In this document: positions 7,739-16,254 of the stretch, in pieces
Position numbering within the stretch: the stretch's first letter is position 1
How the letters are laid out: each line of letters opens with the position of its first letter
From: Gloeomargaritales cyanobacterium VI4D9
GTDB taxonomy: Bacteria > Cyanobacteriota > Cyanobacteriia > Gloeomargaritales > Gloeomargaritaceae
Length of the DNA: 64,000 bases
Assembly: GCA_927797885.1 (NCBI GenBank)
Contig: OV696605.1
Location: forward strand, 2,393,157-2,457,156
Reading direction: 5' to 3'
Translations under genes and position numbers: made by a program
The notes under the pieces: model-generated
Seen by the model: only the letters and a program-made list of their open reading frames with translations
Told to the model about the DNA's origin: nothing
Databases searched by the model: none

Positions 7739-9542
7739 TGGCCACCTCCCTGAGTTGTGGTAGCCACTGCTTCATCGCTTCCACAGTCGCTTTAGCCTCC
7801 TCGTAGGCCAGCTCCGCGCCTGCCATCTGTGCTTGTTCCATACGCTGTACTTCGTTTTGGTACTGCCGCTCGTAAAGGGACAGCTTGCCAGTGCTGGGTC
7901 GGAAACTACTACAGCCGTAGCACTTGGGGTAAAGGTTGTGAGGGCAGGGGGTCTTGGGGTCAAGGGCGCAATGGCCGTAGACCGTAAGACGCGGGTTTAT
8001 CTCAATGTCTAACTCGTGGGCTTTAGGGTTTTTCAGCAGGCTCTCGGGCAGGGATTGCCAGGGCAGGAACTTGTTGTCGGGGTTAAGAAGTAGCTCTTGG
8101 AAGGGGAGGTCAGCCGTTGCAACCTGCTCACGAGTGGGTGGGGCGTAGTGCTGAAAGGTTGTTGTGCTGGAAACGTGGTCGGCGTAGAGCTGAGCTGCTT
8201 CTATCCCGTGCTTGACCCGTATCTCTTGGAGGCGACTAGGGCGGGTGATTCGACCCGTGAAGTGGGGCTGTTGTCCGTTGCTGTCGCGGATGTCCTCTGC
8301 TTCAATGAGGTAGCGAATCGCTCGTACCATTGGGTTATCATCAGCGTCCGGCTTAGGTGGTTCTGGGAGAGGTTTAATGCTTATGAATTTGGGGTAAGAG
8401 TCCTTTCTGAAAGACCTGAAGTGGCAGAACAAGTAATTGTAGTTTGTGCCTAGAGTCTCCTGTATCCAGGTTTGTTGGGCTTCGATTGTGCGCCGGATTT
8501 CCCGTGTAGCAGGTAACCGATGCCAACGCTTGGTTTTCTGCTGAAAGAAACGGATGTACCACTTACCGTTTTCCTCAACGAGGCAGTCGAATTGCATCTG
8601 GCAGACATCACCAGGCCGAGCAGCCGTATACTCCTGTATTAAGTAATGCCTTGCTAGTGGCTCAGGTAGTTTGTGCAGGTGTGTCTTGATAGCAGAACGA
8701 GTGGGTTCATCCAACCATACGGGGTCATCATGGCGGATTTTAGGTAAGTCTCTTCGTTTGACTAAGGTTTCAGCCTCAAGTCCAGCCCAACTCAAAAACT
8801 CCTTCAGTAAATAGAGTTTTGTGTATACTGTCTGCCCCTTCATGCCTTTCCAAACATCAATCAGGCTCAGAATATCACTACGCTTGATGTCTTGCAGTGA
8901 TGAACATTTTCTTTGCTTAAGCACTTCGCCCAACTGTCCCAGCACAGCACGGATGGCACGGATTTGGGATGTTGAAGAATACACTTGAGCTTTGAGTAGG
9001 TAGTGTAAATACTGTTTTGCCTGCAAGCAGAACCAATCAGGTTCAATGCCATCGAAGGTAAGGAGTCGGTTGTAGGGTCTGTCGTAGAAGTGCCGTAAGT
9101 CCCAGGTACTAGCGTCAAAGTCAAAAGGAAGCAGTTCTTGCGACTTCTGCCTACCCTGCCAGCTTGTTTGAGCGTTACATGAAGGCTTAAAAATTGTATT
9201 GCAATAGCGACATCTGCCGTACCCTAAATCGTTACATTTGTAAATCCATCCCCTTTGACCTCTTGGACCAATGCCAGTACAAAGAGGGTTAGGGCATTCC
9301 AAGTCTGCTTGATAGTTGTAGATGTAAGTAGGATTTTCACATGAAAGGAAAGTGTGCTGACTGCAGGAGTCGCATCCAAGACGGACACCATTACTATGAA
9401 CTGAGAAATAAGCCTTAGTAAGTCTTCCTTGATTGCACTGTGGGCAGGTAAACTCGCCTTTGTAGTCTTGAAGCCAATTCACTTCAAGAATCCCGTTGAG
9501 TGTTTGATGCCTTGAAATTGGTAGGTGTTTACGCTGACTCAT
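7731..9542 (-). CDS. Zinc-ribbon tyrosine recombinase, third of three
   Basis: The 603-residue protein has N-terminal zinc-ribbon pairs (FTCPQCNQGRL...CDSC and ECPNPLC...CNDLGYGRCRYC), an SAM-like core-binding region, then a tyrosine-recombinase domain: TAARPGDVCQMQF (box I Arg), QKTKRWHRLP (Lys hairpin), a box II reading GRITRPSRLQEIR, and ADHVSSTTTFQHYAPP with the final His and the nucleophile Tyr. The expected His of HxxR in box II is not evident. A Cys/His cluster (CALDPKTPCPHNLYPKCYGC) and a coiled coil close the protein. Tn554 TnpB is similarly large. The ATG overlaps the upstream recombinase stop by 14 bases, so the set is translationally coupled. DNA target and activity are unknown. 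Confidence 0.75.
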   Translation of the reverse strand: MSQRKHLPISRHQTLNGILEVNWLQDYKGEFTCPQCNQGRLTKAYFSVHSNGVRLGCDSCSQHTFLSCENPTYIYNYQADLECPNPLCTGIGPRGQRGWIYKCNDLGYGRCRYCNTIFKPSCNAQTSWQGRQKSQELLPFDFDASTWDLRHFYDRPYNRLLTFDGIEPDWFCLQAKQYLHYLLKAQVYSSTSQIRAIRAVLGQLGEVLKQRKCSSLQDIKRSDILSLIDVWKGMKGQTVYTKLYLLKEFLSWAGLEAETLVKRRDLPKIRHDDPVWLDEPTRSAIKTHLHKLPEPLARHYLIQEYTAARPGDVCQMQFDCLVEENGKWYIRFFQQKTKRWHRLPATREIRRTIEAQQTWIQETLGTNYNYLFCHFRSFRKDSYPKFISIKPLPEPPKPDADDNPMVRAIRYLIEAEDIRDSNGQQPHFTGRITRPSRLQEIRVKHGIEAAQLYADHVSSTTTFQHYAPPTREQVATADLPFQELLLNPDNKFLPWQSLPESLLKNPKAHELDIEINPRLTVYGHCALDPKTPCPHNLYPKCYGCSSFRPSTGKLSLYERQYQNEVQRMEQAQMAGAELAYEEAKATVEAMKQWLPQLREVANG

Positions 9543-10968
9543 GCTGATTTTCCTCCCGCATTTTTTGTAGCTCAGCCAATCCCCGCAGACGATTGTTCAC
9601 ATGAATCTCGGTTACGCGCCGCTCTTGTTGAGCTATTTGGGCACGTTCAAGGTCAAGCTCCATTTGTTGCTTATCTGCCTCTAGTTGTGGAATGTCTGCT
9701 TCTGTAACTCGGTGATGGGTGCAACTTAGGCAGGCGTAGCGGTACTGGCAATCGCCCAACATACTGGGGCGATGGCACTCACCAAGGGGAGTCGTAACCT
9801 TCATCAGGTCAGCTAACTTTTCGTAGCGTTGCTTGCGGGGCTGCCCGTACATATCCACGTAGCCCTTGGTTTCTGCCTGTTTCTCTAGCCGCTCCAACGA
9901 CCGCTTACGGTAGTGAGGCAACATGTCGAGAGAGCCATGCCCTAAAACCGCAGCAATGTACTCGTCTTTAACTTCGCAGTACGCCATCACACTAGCCTTG
10001 GTACGACGAAACATGTGGCTGGTGAGAGGAAAAGGCTTGCCCTGCTTGTCCTTGAGATTGGCAACTTCCCTGAACGCTTTGAGCCATAAGTGAATTACCG
10101 TAAACGACAAGGGGCTAGGCTCATAAACAGGCTCAACTTGAAAACGCCCTCCCACGACTGCCCCGTCCCTAAGTGCTGTGGATGCTTTACAGAAAAGTCT
10201 GTTGAACTTAGAGTCCTTGCCAAACTGTTCGTCCAAAAAACGTTGTTGCTCTTGCACTAACTCGGCAACCAGAGGATGCACCTGGAAATAACGCCAGTGT
10301 TTACGTTTGGCTACCCAGCGTAGTAAAAACCAGTGCTCTCCTTCCTGCTTGAGGCAATGGCGTGGCATGAGTAGCATTTCGTTGATGCGGCACCCTAAAG
10401 CAGTTTGTAACCGAAACAAGCGTTCCAAGGGCGCAGGAAAAAGGTCAAGTTGCTCGTAGATTTGGTGCAACACCTCTTCAGGAATAGTCTCAACCTTGGG
10501 TGTCGGCTTCCTCATTCGCATAGGAGTGAATGGCAGCGTCAACCAGCCCTCCTCTGTCCAAAGGCGTGTTGCAAATACCAAGGTGCTGTGCCGATGCCCC
10601 TTGTTAGCCTCTGAGATGAACGTTTTCAGGAGACTGTCTGTGATGCCTATGGGTTGGCTGTAACCATGAGCTAGCAAAAACTCATTGAGGTGGGCTAAGC
10701 AGAGGGTATCGGTAATGATTCGGCTGGCTGAACACTTCTCTCGCACCCGCGCCTTCGCCGTAAGTTTGGCTAAATAATTCAGCCAAGGAAGCGTAATGCG
10801 CGTGAAATGGACGTTCTTTGCGCCGTGAACACAACACTGTTCCTCGTCAAATCCCAAGGCTGTGAGCGGCCAAACATCTTGTTGCATCAGCGGGTCATTG
10901 CACCACTGACTACCTAGCTCTGATTGCTTAACTCGCTCATGCAGGTCAGCTAAGGGTAAAGCACTCAC
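9529..10968 (-). CDS. Tyrosine recombinase with C-terminal zinc finger/coiled coil, second of three (TnpB-like)
   Basis: Site-specific recombinase of 479 residues. Catalytic residues are all visible: Arg194 (LGCRINEMLL), Lys near 221-223, His318 and Arg321 (SHMFRRTKAS), His344 (VLGHGS) and Tyr353 (PHYRKRS). After the catalytic domain comes a Cys/His-rich segment (GECHRPSMLGDCQYRYACLSC) and an acidic coiled coil (about 425-475), a tail also seen in Tn554 TnpB proteins. The start is GTG, overlapping the upstream TGA in GTGA. It belongs to a four-gene cassette with two other recombinases and an accessory protein, the composition expected of Tn554- or RIT-like elements. Confidence 0.85.
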   Translation of the reverse strand: MSALPLADLHERVKQSELGSQWCNDPLMQQDVWPLTALGFDEEQCCVHGAKNVHFTRITLPWLNYLAKLTAKARVREKCSASRIITDTLCLAHLNEFLLAHGYSQPIGITDSLLKTFISEANKGHRHSTLVFATRLWTEEGWLTLPFTPMRMRKPTPKVETIPEEVLHQIYEQLDLFPAPLERLFRLQTALGCRINEMLLMPRHCLKQEGEHWFLLRWVAKRKHWRYFQVHPLVAELVQEQQRFLDEQFGKDSKFNRLFCKASTALRDGAVVGGRFQVEPVYEPSPLSFTVIHLWLKAFREVANLKDKQGKPFPLTSHMFRRTKASVMAYCEVKDEYIAAVLGHGSLDMLPHYRKRSLERLEKQAETKGYVDMYGQPRKQRYEKLADLMKVTTPLGECHRPSMLGDCQYRYACLSCTHHRVTEADIPQLEADKQQMELDLERAQIAQQERRVTEIHVNNRLRGLAELQKMREENQHESA

Positions 10969-12077
10969 TGGTCTTCCTCCTCATCCATAAAACTTTCTAA
11001 ACTCATCTCATCGAGAACATGGCTGTAGATGTCTTTGGTGGTGCTGATGGAACGATGGCCAAGCAATTGCTGCACATACTGGTCGGGGTAGCCTTTCTGG
11101 AGCATTCGTGTGGCAAAAGTGTGGCGGAACAGATGTGGGTGCGCTTTGATGCCAGTACGACTGTGCAATTCTTCAAAGAGCTTGTTCAGTCGCACAAGGC
11201 TCATGGGCTGGCCGCGTTGCTCCCCCTCTAAGGAGACAAACAGCATGCCATGACCAAGCTGTTCTGCTTCGGGCGGATACTCCTCTAGCAGGTAAGAACG
11301 CAACACCTCTTGCACAGTGCGACGGTTGTGCAGGATAGGCACAACTCGCTCAGTTCCTTTCGCCCAAGCACCGTTGGGATTATCACGCCGGACAACACGC
11401 AACCGCCCTGTCACATCCACATCCTGAACATCAATCAGATGCAACCCCAGTAGCTCTCCACGGCGCAGACCCGTCTCACGTAAGAGCATCACAATCAGCT
11501 TGTCGCGGTAGCAGAGGCAACCTTCAACCAGGCGCACGACATCCGCATCACTGAGGCAACCAGGAAAGACCTTGGGTTCTTTGAGCTTGAGCCGCTTACG
11601 ACGCTCCGGCCCGCTCTTGACGATGCCCCGCAGAAAACCACCACGTTTGCCCCAGCCGTGAGCTAGCTTGATAAATCGCTTATCATCAATCCGCCCCTCC
11701 GCCGCATGAAACTCATACAACCCTTGAATGGCGGTCATCGCCTGGTTGACTGTCTTGGGGCTACGCTTGGAAACTCGCTCCCTTGAGGACTCGTGGATAA
11801 CCTCTACATCACCCCCGAGCAAATACCAGTTTACGAAGTCGGCCAACTCATCTAGTCCAACACCATCCCAGCTCAAGGCTTTGTACTCCAGCCACCGCCA
11901 GTAATCCACCAAGCGGTAAGCGTAGGTTTCGACCGTGTTGGCCGCTAACCCTCGCTTCCGGCAGTAGTTCAGAAATCTCTGAATTGGTTCAACGGGCAAA
12001 CAGGTCTTGGAGTCAAACACGCAACGAAAGTGCTCACCTGTGGCGGGGTCAATCGCTGTCTCTACGGTCACACTCAT
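10965..12077 (-). CDS. Tyrosine recombinase/integrase, first of three (TnpA-like)
   Basis: A 370-residue XerC/D-type recombinase. The N-terminal SAM-like domain (about 30-130) binds the core site, and the catalytic domain has the full set Arg205 (TGLRRGELLGL), Lys240 (WAKGTERVVPI), His315 and Arg318 (HPHLFRHTFA), His341 (LLGHRS) and nucleophile Tyr351 (DIYSHV). Size and motifs match Tn554 TnpA. It starts with ATG at 12077 and leads the leftward cassette; its stop overlaps the next GTG start by four bases. Likely role: strand exchange to insert or excise the element; the attachment site is not identified. Confidence 0.88.
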   Translation of the reverse strand: MSVTVETAIDPATGEHFRCVFDSKTCLPVEPIQRFLNYCRKRGLAANTVETYAYRLVDYWRWLEYKALSWDGVGLDELADFVNWYLLGGDVEVIHESSRERVSKRSPKTVNQAMTAIQGLYEFHAAEGRIDDKRFIKLAHGWGKRGGFLRGIVKSGPERRKRLKLKEPKVFPGCLSDADVVRLVEGCLCYRDKLIVMLLRETGLRRGELLGLHLIDVQDVDVTGRLRVVRRDNPNGAWAKGTERVVPILHNRRTVQEVLRSYLLEEYPPEAEQLGHGMLFVSLEGEQRGQPMSLVRLNKLFEELHSRTGIKAHPHLFRHTFATRMLQKGYPDQYVQQLLGHRSISTTKDIYSHVLDEMSLESFMDEEEDQ

Positions 12078-12335
12078 TACACGTCAAAGAATCTAAGACA
12101 CATATAACTTAGCACATAAAACCCCGTTGTTGTTGTTCTTTTTTCTTTGTTGTGGAGTAAGATATAGGGGTCTATAGAATAGGGCATCTCTAAAAATAGG
12201 TCGCAGGGGCGTAGCCCCCGTCTGTGGTTCTCAATAACATGGGTATCTCAGTGAAATAATCTTCCAGTGGTGACATTAAAAAAATGACAAAAAATTACTT
12301 GGATAGCACTACTCAACAACGTTGGAATGTTGGCA
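12078..12335. other. Gap with family D repeat end and GC hairpin module
   Basis: This gap holds a GC-rich hairpin (12201-12221, GGGGC...GCCCC core preceded by GGTCGCA) also found inside other repeats in the window, and a right end of repeat family D (about 12291-12313, ending GGATAGCACTAC). No open frame or RNA gene is apparent. Confidence 0.5.
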
Positions 12336-13352
12336 TTAAGGAGAACACTTTAGCAATTCTTGGACAGCATCCCGGATAAACGCCGCATCTATCGGATTTT
12401 GATAGGGGTTACCGGCTCGATGCCCCCAAAGAGAAGGAATCTCTTTGTAAACGGCATTGGGGATAGATTCTGCCTCAGCCCGACAGTCTGCCGGAGTGAA
12501 GTAGAGGTCGGTTTGCCCAGCCATGACCAACGTATGGGCACGAATGCTCCTGAGAGCCGCCTGGTAATCGCCCTGGTACATGGGGTTATCACTAACATCA
12601 CAGCGAATCCAGGTTTCGATCATCGCCAGCAAATCATGGGGATCACGGCGACGATAATTGGCCTCCCAACCTCGGACGAGGTAATCTTCCAAGGACGCAT
12701 ACCCCAACCCCTCATAAAGCCTTTGGTTAAAAAACGGCTGGGATGCCGCCCAACTGGCGTAAATGTACGCAAAAGCCCGAAATCCCCGCTCTGGCACCCC
12801 CACAAATCGCCGCCCATTCCAAGCTACATCTGCCGTCAGCGCCGCCCGTAAACTTTCCAAAAACAGCCGGTTGTGAACCGTAGTCTTAGCCGTACCGCAC
12901 AGAGCTACAATCCGTTCCACCCGATCCGGAAATAACGCCCCCCAGTGATAAGCCTGCTGCGCCCCCATAGACCAGCCGTAGATGAGGGCAATCCGCTCCA
13001 CCCCGAAATGCTGACGAACCAGACGCTCTTGTAGCCGCACATTGTCCCAATGGCTAAACCAAAAGCCATCCTCCCGCAGTCCGCAGTCGGGGTCATTACT
13101 AGGCGAGGTCGAACGGCCATTGCCCAGCATATTGGGGATGACAATAAACCAGCGTTCCGGGTCGAGAATGCCATCGGGAGCAATGAGCCAATCCATGTCT
13201 GAATGGTGCGCTCCGTAGGACGTGGGGTACAGCACCAAATTATCCTGCCGGGGAGCAAGCTGACCGTAAGTGGCATAGGCCAACGTCACTTTGGGCAAAC
13301 AAACACCACACTGTAGCTCAAAGTTTTCCAGGCTCCAGAAGTGGGTTCTCAT
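12336..13352 (-). CDS. MetX-like alpha/beta hydrolase
   Basis: The 338-residue protein belongs to the homoserine acetyltransferase branch of alpha/beta hydrolases. Visible features are the nucleophile elbow GWSMGAQQ (Ser128), the acid in AGQTDLYF (Asp272) and the base in LWGHRAGNP (His301), plus the N-terminal strand set (KVTLAYATYGQL, NLVLYPTSYG). Many members annotated as MetX are hydrolases of other esters or amides, so the substrate is not assigned. Its start overlaps the desaturase stop in ATGA (13349-13352), and it is the last gene of the glutamine synthetase-desaturase-hydrolase run. That context points to a pathway making or degrading an amide or ester of a fatty chain, which is inference. 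Confidence 0.82.
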   Translation of the reverse strand: MRTHFWSLENFELQCGVCLPKVTLAYATYGQLAPRQDNLVLYPTSYGAHHSDMDWLIAPDGILDPERWFIVIPNMLGNGRSTSPSNDPDCGLREDGFWFSHWDNVRLQERLVRQHFGVERIALIYGWSMGAQQAYHWGALFPDRVERIVALCGTAKTTVHNRLFLESLRAALTADVAWNGRRFVGVPERGFRAFAYIYASWAASQPFFNQRLYEGLGYASLEDYLVRGWEANYRRRDPHDLLAMIETWIRCDVSDNPMYQGDYQAALRSIRAHTLVMAGQTDLYFTPADCRAEAESIPNAVYKEIPSLWGHRAGNPYQNPIDAAFIRDAVQELLKCSP

Positions 13353-14281
13353 CCTGGAAAGGATTTGATGATCTGATAATTCACCCTCAGGTATCCCGCC
13401 TCCACGTGCGCCAGATGGGGTCGCAGGTACGCATGGGCTTTAGCAAGCGCATGAAAAGGCAACGCAGGGTACAGATGGTGCTCAGCGTGATAGGGCATAT
13501 TCCACATAAGCAACCGCACCGGCCACAGGGTAAGGGTAGTGCGGGTGTTGGTCAAAGGATTATCATTTTGGCTACAGCCTGTATGCTCCGCCAGCAACAT
13601 AAACCGCAAAATCGGTTGCCCTACGGCCAAAGGCAACAACCACAGTACCAGAAACCAAGCCCAGCCCGTCCCCACTGAGATAGCCATCCCCAGCGCATAG
13701 ACAGCCAACTGCCACCGCACCGAGCGGATCACTTCCGCCCGTGCCGACTCAGGAACGTAGGGGTATCTCTGAAGTTGCCCTGTCGCCAGGTAAAAGTAGG
13801 TTCTGAACTTGCCGATCCACCAGGGAATACCGCTGATCTCCAGTAGGTACTGCCGCCAATGTTGGGGCTTGACATCCTCTAGCTCCGGGTCCTTGCCCGG
13901 AATTTGCGTGTAACGATGATGCCATGTGTGGTAATGGCGGTAAAAGGTACTGTTATAAAACGACAGCAACCCCGCTACCCAAGCCACACCATCGTTAATT
14001 TTGGGGCTGGCAAACGCCGTGCGATGGACGCATTCATGCAACGCCGCAAACATCGTCGCCAAACTGGTTCCGTAAACCACCAATGCAGGCAGGGCAACCC
14101 ACCAGCGCCATCCCATCTGGGTCAACCACAGGCTCCCACTGACTCCAATCACGGCCAGATGCATCAGCAATTGCACCCATCCCGCCCGGTTGGAGCGCCC
14201 ATGGAGTTGCTTGAGCACTTCCACTGGAATCAGACGGTGGGGATCACCTGGCAACGTTTCGGCAGTAAAATTAGCTGACAT
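13349..14281 (-). CDS. Membrane fatty-acid desaturase family protein
   Basis: Di-iron membrane desaturase or hydroxylase. Three His boxes are present: HECVH (in ALHECVHRTAF), HTWHH (HYHTWHHRYTQIPG) and HAEHH (MPYHAEHHLYPALPFH), with hydrophobic pairs before the first box and between boxes two and three. Length with the ATG at 14281 is 310 residues; an upstream ATG at 14305 is possible. The third box type (HAEHHLYP) and short length are like a cyanobacterial group separate from DesA/B/C acyl-lipid desaturases, so substrate could be a fatty acid, carotenoid or alkylamine. It overlaps the following hydrolase by four bases and follows the glutamine synthetase gene after about 90 bases. Confidence 0.85.
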   Translation of the reverse strand: MSANFTAETLPGDPHRLIPVEVLKQLHGRSNRAGWVQLLMHLAVIGVSGSLWLTQMGWRWWVALPALVVYGTSLATMFAALHECVHRTAFASPKINDGVAWVAGLLSFYNSTFYRHYHTWHHRYTQIPGKDPELEDVKPQHWRQYLLEISGIPWWIGKFRTYFYLATGQLQRYPYVPESARAEVIRSVRWQLAVYALGMAISVGTGWAWFLVLWLLPLAVGQPILRFMLLAEHTGCSQNDNPLTNTRTTLTLWPVRLLMWNMPYHAEHHLYPALPFHALAKAHAYLRPHLAHVEAGYLRVNYQIIKSFPG

Positions 14282-14369
14282 ACCAGACACAAAACCCTTT
14301 TGCATCAGCACATTTCTCAATAATTTTAGTACAAAAATTCTCAGTTGCAATCCTATCCCGGGCAACCCT

Positions 14370-15674
14370 TTAACAGTCCAGGGTTGTTTCTCGCTCCCAG
14401 GGGGTAATTTGGCGGCTATATTCCTGCCATTGCTGTTTTTTCAACTTCACATAAGCATCAACAAAAACATCCCCCAAAGCCGCCCGAAACATCGAACTTT
14501 GATGCAGATTTTCCAACGCCTCAATCAGGGATGTGGGCAAGGTTGGCAGTCCAGGCATGGGGTCGGTGTAGGTATTGTTGTCGTAACGAGTGCCGGGGTG
14601 ATGTTGATGGCAAATCCCATCTAGCCCCGCCGCAATCAGACCCGCCGCCAGGAGATAGGGGTTGGCAGCACCATCAGCCAAACGCAACTCAAACCGACCC
14701 GGCTCAGGGATGCGAATCAGGTGGGTGCGGTTGTTGCCGCTGTAGCTAATCGTCGCAGGTGCCCAGGTTGCCCCCGAAGCAGTAGGCGGCGCATGGAGAC
14801 GGCGATAGGAATTCACCGTTGGATTGGTCAGGGCACACAGCGCTGGCGCATGGTACAGCACCCCGCCAATGAAGTAATACGCCAGGGGCGAGAGACCCAG
14901 TTCCCCTTGGGCATCGGCAAACAAATTGGTCGTCCCGGCCACATCCCAAACCGACAGATGAGTATGGCAACCATTGCCCGTCAGATGGGGGAACGGCTTA
15001 GGCATAAACGTCGCCCGATAGCCGTGCTGTTCCGCAATACTTTTCACCATGTATTTGAAAAAGGCATGACGGTCGGCAGTGACCAGCGCATCGTCAAACA
15101 GCCAATTCATTTCAAACTGCCCGTTAGCGTCCTCGTGGTCGCTCTGGTAAGGATGCCAACCCAGCTTTTGCATACCATCGCAGATACCCCGAATCACCGC
15201 AAAACGACGCATTAGGCTTTGCTGGTCATAACAGGGCTTGGCTTGCCGATCCTGCCCATCCGCAATTGCCCACTCCGTAGGGGATAGGAGCATAAACTCA
15301 CATTCCACCCCCGTCTTGACCCGGAAACCCATACGCTCCGCCTGCGCCAACACCTTTTTCAGCACCCAGCGCGGCGTTTGTGCCAAAGGCTCCCCGTTGG
15401 CCTGAATCAAATCCGCAGGCATCCACCCTAGCTCCGGTTGCCAAGGTAATTGGAACAGCCGCTGGCGATCCGGCTGAGCAAACAGGTCCGCATCCGCAGG
15501 GGTCAAATCCAACCAAGCGGCAAATCCGGCAAACCCCGCCTGCCCATCGGCCATGTGGTCAATCACCGAGGCGGGCACCAACTTAGACCGCTGTATGCCA
15601 AACAAATCCGTAAACGAGATGAGGAAATAATTAATACCCTGAGTGCGGGCAAGTTCCGAAAGTACCGGCATCAT
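14370..15674 (-). CDS. glnT: GlnT-type (short type III) glutamine synthetase family protein
   Basis: ATP-dependent gamma-glutamyl ligase of 434 residues. GlnA fold motifs: the N-terminal beta-grasp with FTDLFGIQRSKLVPAS, the metal-binding VECEFMLLSP, the NGQFEMNW segment, GNGCHTHLSVWD with the ATP/metal His, and RIPEPGRFELRLADGAANPYL with the catalytic Arg/Glu. Length and sequence style fit the GlnT group rather than the GlnA (about 470) or GlnN (about 720) types. GlnT relatives include gamma-glutamylmethylamide synthetases, so the amine accepted may not be ammonia. The first gene of a leftward run with a desaturase and an alpha/beta hydrolase. Two adjacent ATGs are available as start. Confidence 0.85.
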   Translation of the reverse strand: MMPVLSELARTQGINYFLISFTDLFGIQRSKLVPASVIDHMADGQAGFAGFAAWLDLTPADADLFAQPDRQRLFQLPWQPELGWMPADLIQANGEPLAQTPRWVLKKVLAQAERMGFRVKTGVECEFMLLSPTEWAIADGQDRQAKPCYDQQSLMRRFAVIRGICDGMQKLGWHPYQSDHEDANGQFEMNWLFDDALVTADRHAFFKYMVKSIAEQHGYRATFMPKPFPHLTGNGCHTHLSVWDVAGTTNLFADAQGELGLSPLAYYFIGGVLYHAPALCALTNPTVNSYRRLHAPPTASGATWAPATISYSGNNRTHLIRIPEPGRFELRLADGAANPYLLAAGLIAAGLDGICHQHHPGTRYDNNTYTDPMPGLPTLPTSLIEALENLHQSSMFRAALGDVFVDAYVKLKKQQWQEYSRQITPWERETTLDC

Positions 15675-15759
15675 TGCAATTACTAGGGTTAGGGCTATGG
15701 AGTCAGTTTAGGTACTCAACCCCGGCAAAAGTGTAATTTCAGATACAAACAACCTATGA

Positions 15760-15978
15760 TCAAGCGGGAACCTCCTTCATTTGCGATCTGTGATTCGGCA
15801 TATCGATTTTCCCAATCACTTCCCGCCCGACTTGCACATTGATCTTAATTGTTGTTTTGCCCTGATTCTTAACATCTCGCTCAATAGAGAATACTTCACC
15901 TTCCTTCTCCGAATCTGCTGCGATCTCGAGGATTTGTTCAAATGGGATCAGGTATGCTTTATCGAAGAATACCTGCAA
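15760..15978 (-). pseudogene. Hypothetical 72-residue frame, probably cut at its 5' end by an IS
   Basis: The frame encodes a mixed beta-strand polypeptide (EVFSIERDVKN, TTIKINVQVG, IGKIDMPNH) ending in KEVPA. It has no ATG; the only start is a TTG at 15978, lying a few bases from the left flank of an IS630-type remnant (about 15980 onward). The likely reading is the 3' part of a gene interrupted by the IS. I do not recognise the family. Confidence 0.35.
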
Positions 15979-16039
15979 GTAATATAGTCAAGCAGGGTAA
16001 GGTCGTCCTATTATAGAATAGATGTTTAGGAGAAAAGCG

Positions 16040-16106
16040 ATGGCAAGACCATACAGTTACGATTTGCGTCAAAAAGCAGTCGAAGCAGTCTTAAATGGGG
16101 CAAAAC
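16040..16106 (+). pseudogene. N-terminal fragment of an IS630-type transposase
   Basis: Translation from the ATG at 16040 gives MARPYSYDLRQKAVEAVLNG, the standard N-terminal HTH start of cyanobacterial IS630/Tc1-type transposases. It ends after 22 codons where a family A repeat begins at 16107; the remainder of the transposase is absent. A short purine-rich RBS precedes it. This is a dead remnant. Confidence 0.75.
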
Positions 16107-16207
16107 TATAGCAATCCTATTTGATTAACGAACACAAATTTCCCAGAACCAACGACGGGGGCGGTGCCCCTGCGACCCCTGTTCCATTCTCATTTAGGAT
16201 TGCTATA
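16107..16207. repeat. Inverted-repeat element family A, copy 1 (MITE-like)
   Basis: A 101-base element bounded by TATAGCAATCCTA and its complement TAGGATTGCTATA. The interior carries the GC hairpin module (GGGGGCGGTGCCCC TGCGACCCC). It has no coding capacity and sits inside an IS630-type remnant. A longer copy is at 42497-42636 and a solitary right end at 32550-32569. TA at both ends fits the TA target choice of IS630/Tc1 elements. Confidence 0.75.
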
Positions 16208-16254
16208 TGTCTATAACGTCCTTTTGGAAGCGCCCTAGCCATTGCTGAAGGTTA

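Larger units (their letters stand above)
6818..12077 (-). mobile_element. Four-gene Tn554/RIT-like recombinase module
   Basis: Three different tyrosine recombinases and an HTH/coiled-coil protein run leftward with every junction overlapping (4, 14 and 8 bases). Such overlap and composition indicate one functional unit of the Tn554 or recombinase-in-trio type. Coordinates given are those of the genes only. I looked for inverted or direct repeats in the flanks (6713-6817 and 12078-12335) and found no convincing ends, so the limits of the element and whether the CRISPR-Cas genes are its cargo remain open. Confidence 0.6.

Noticed and set aside
6713-12335. Possible inverted ends of the recombinase element (AAAGAATAGTCTCTATCTT near 6806 against a similar inverted string near 12170)
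   Set aside because: Only a weak, gapped match; not convincing as element ends.
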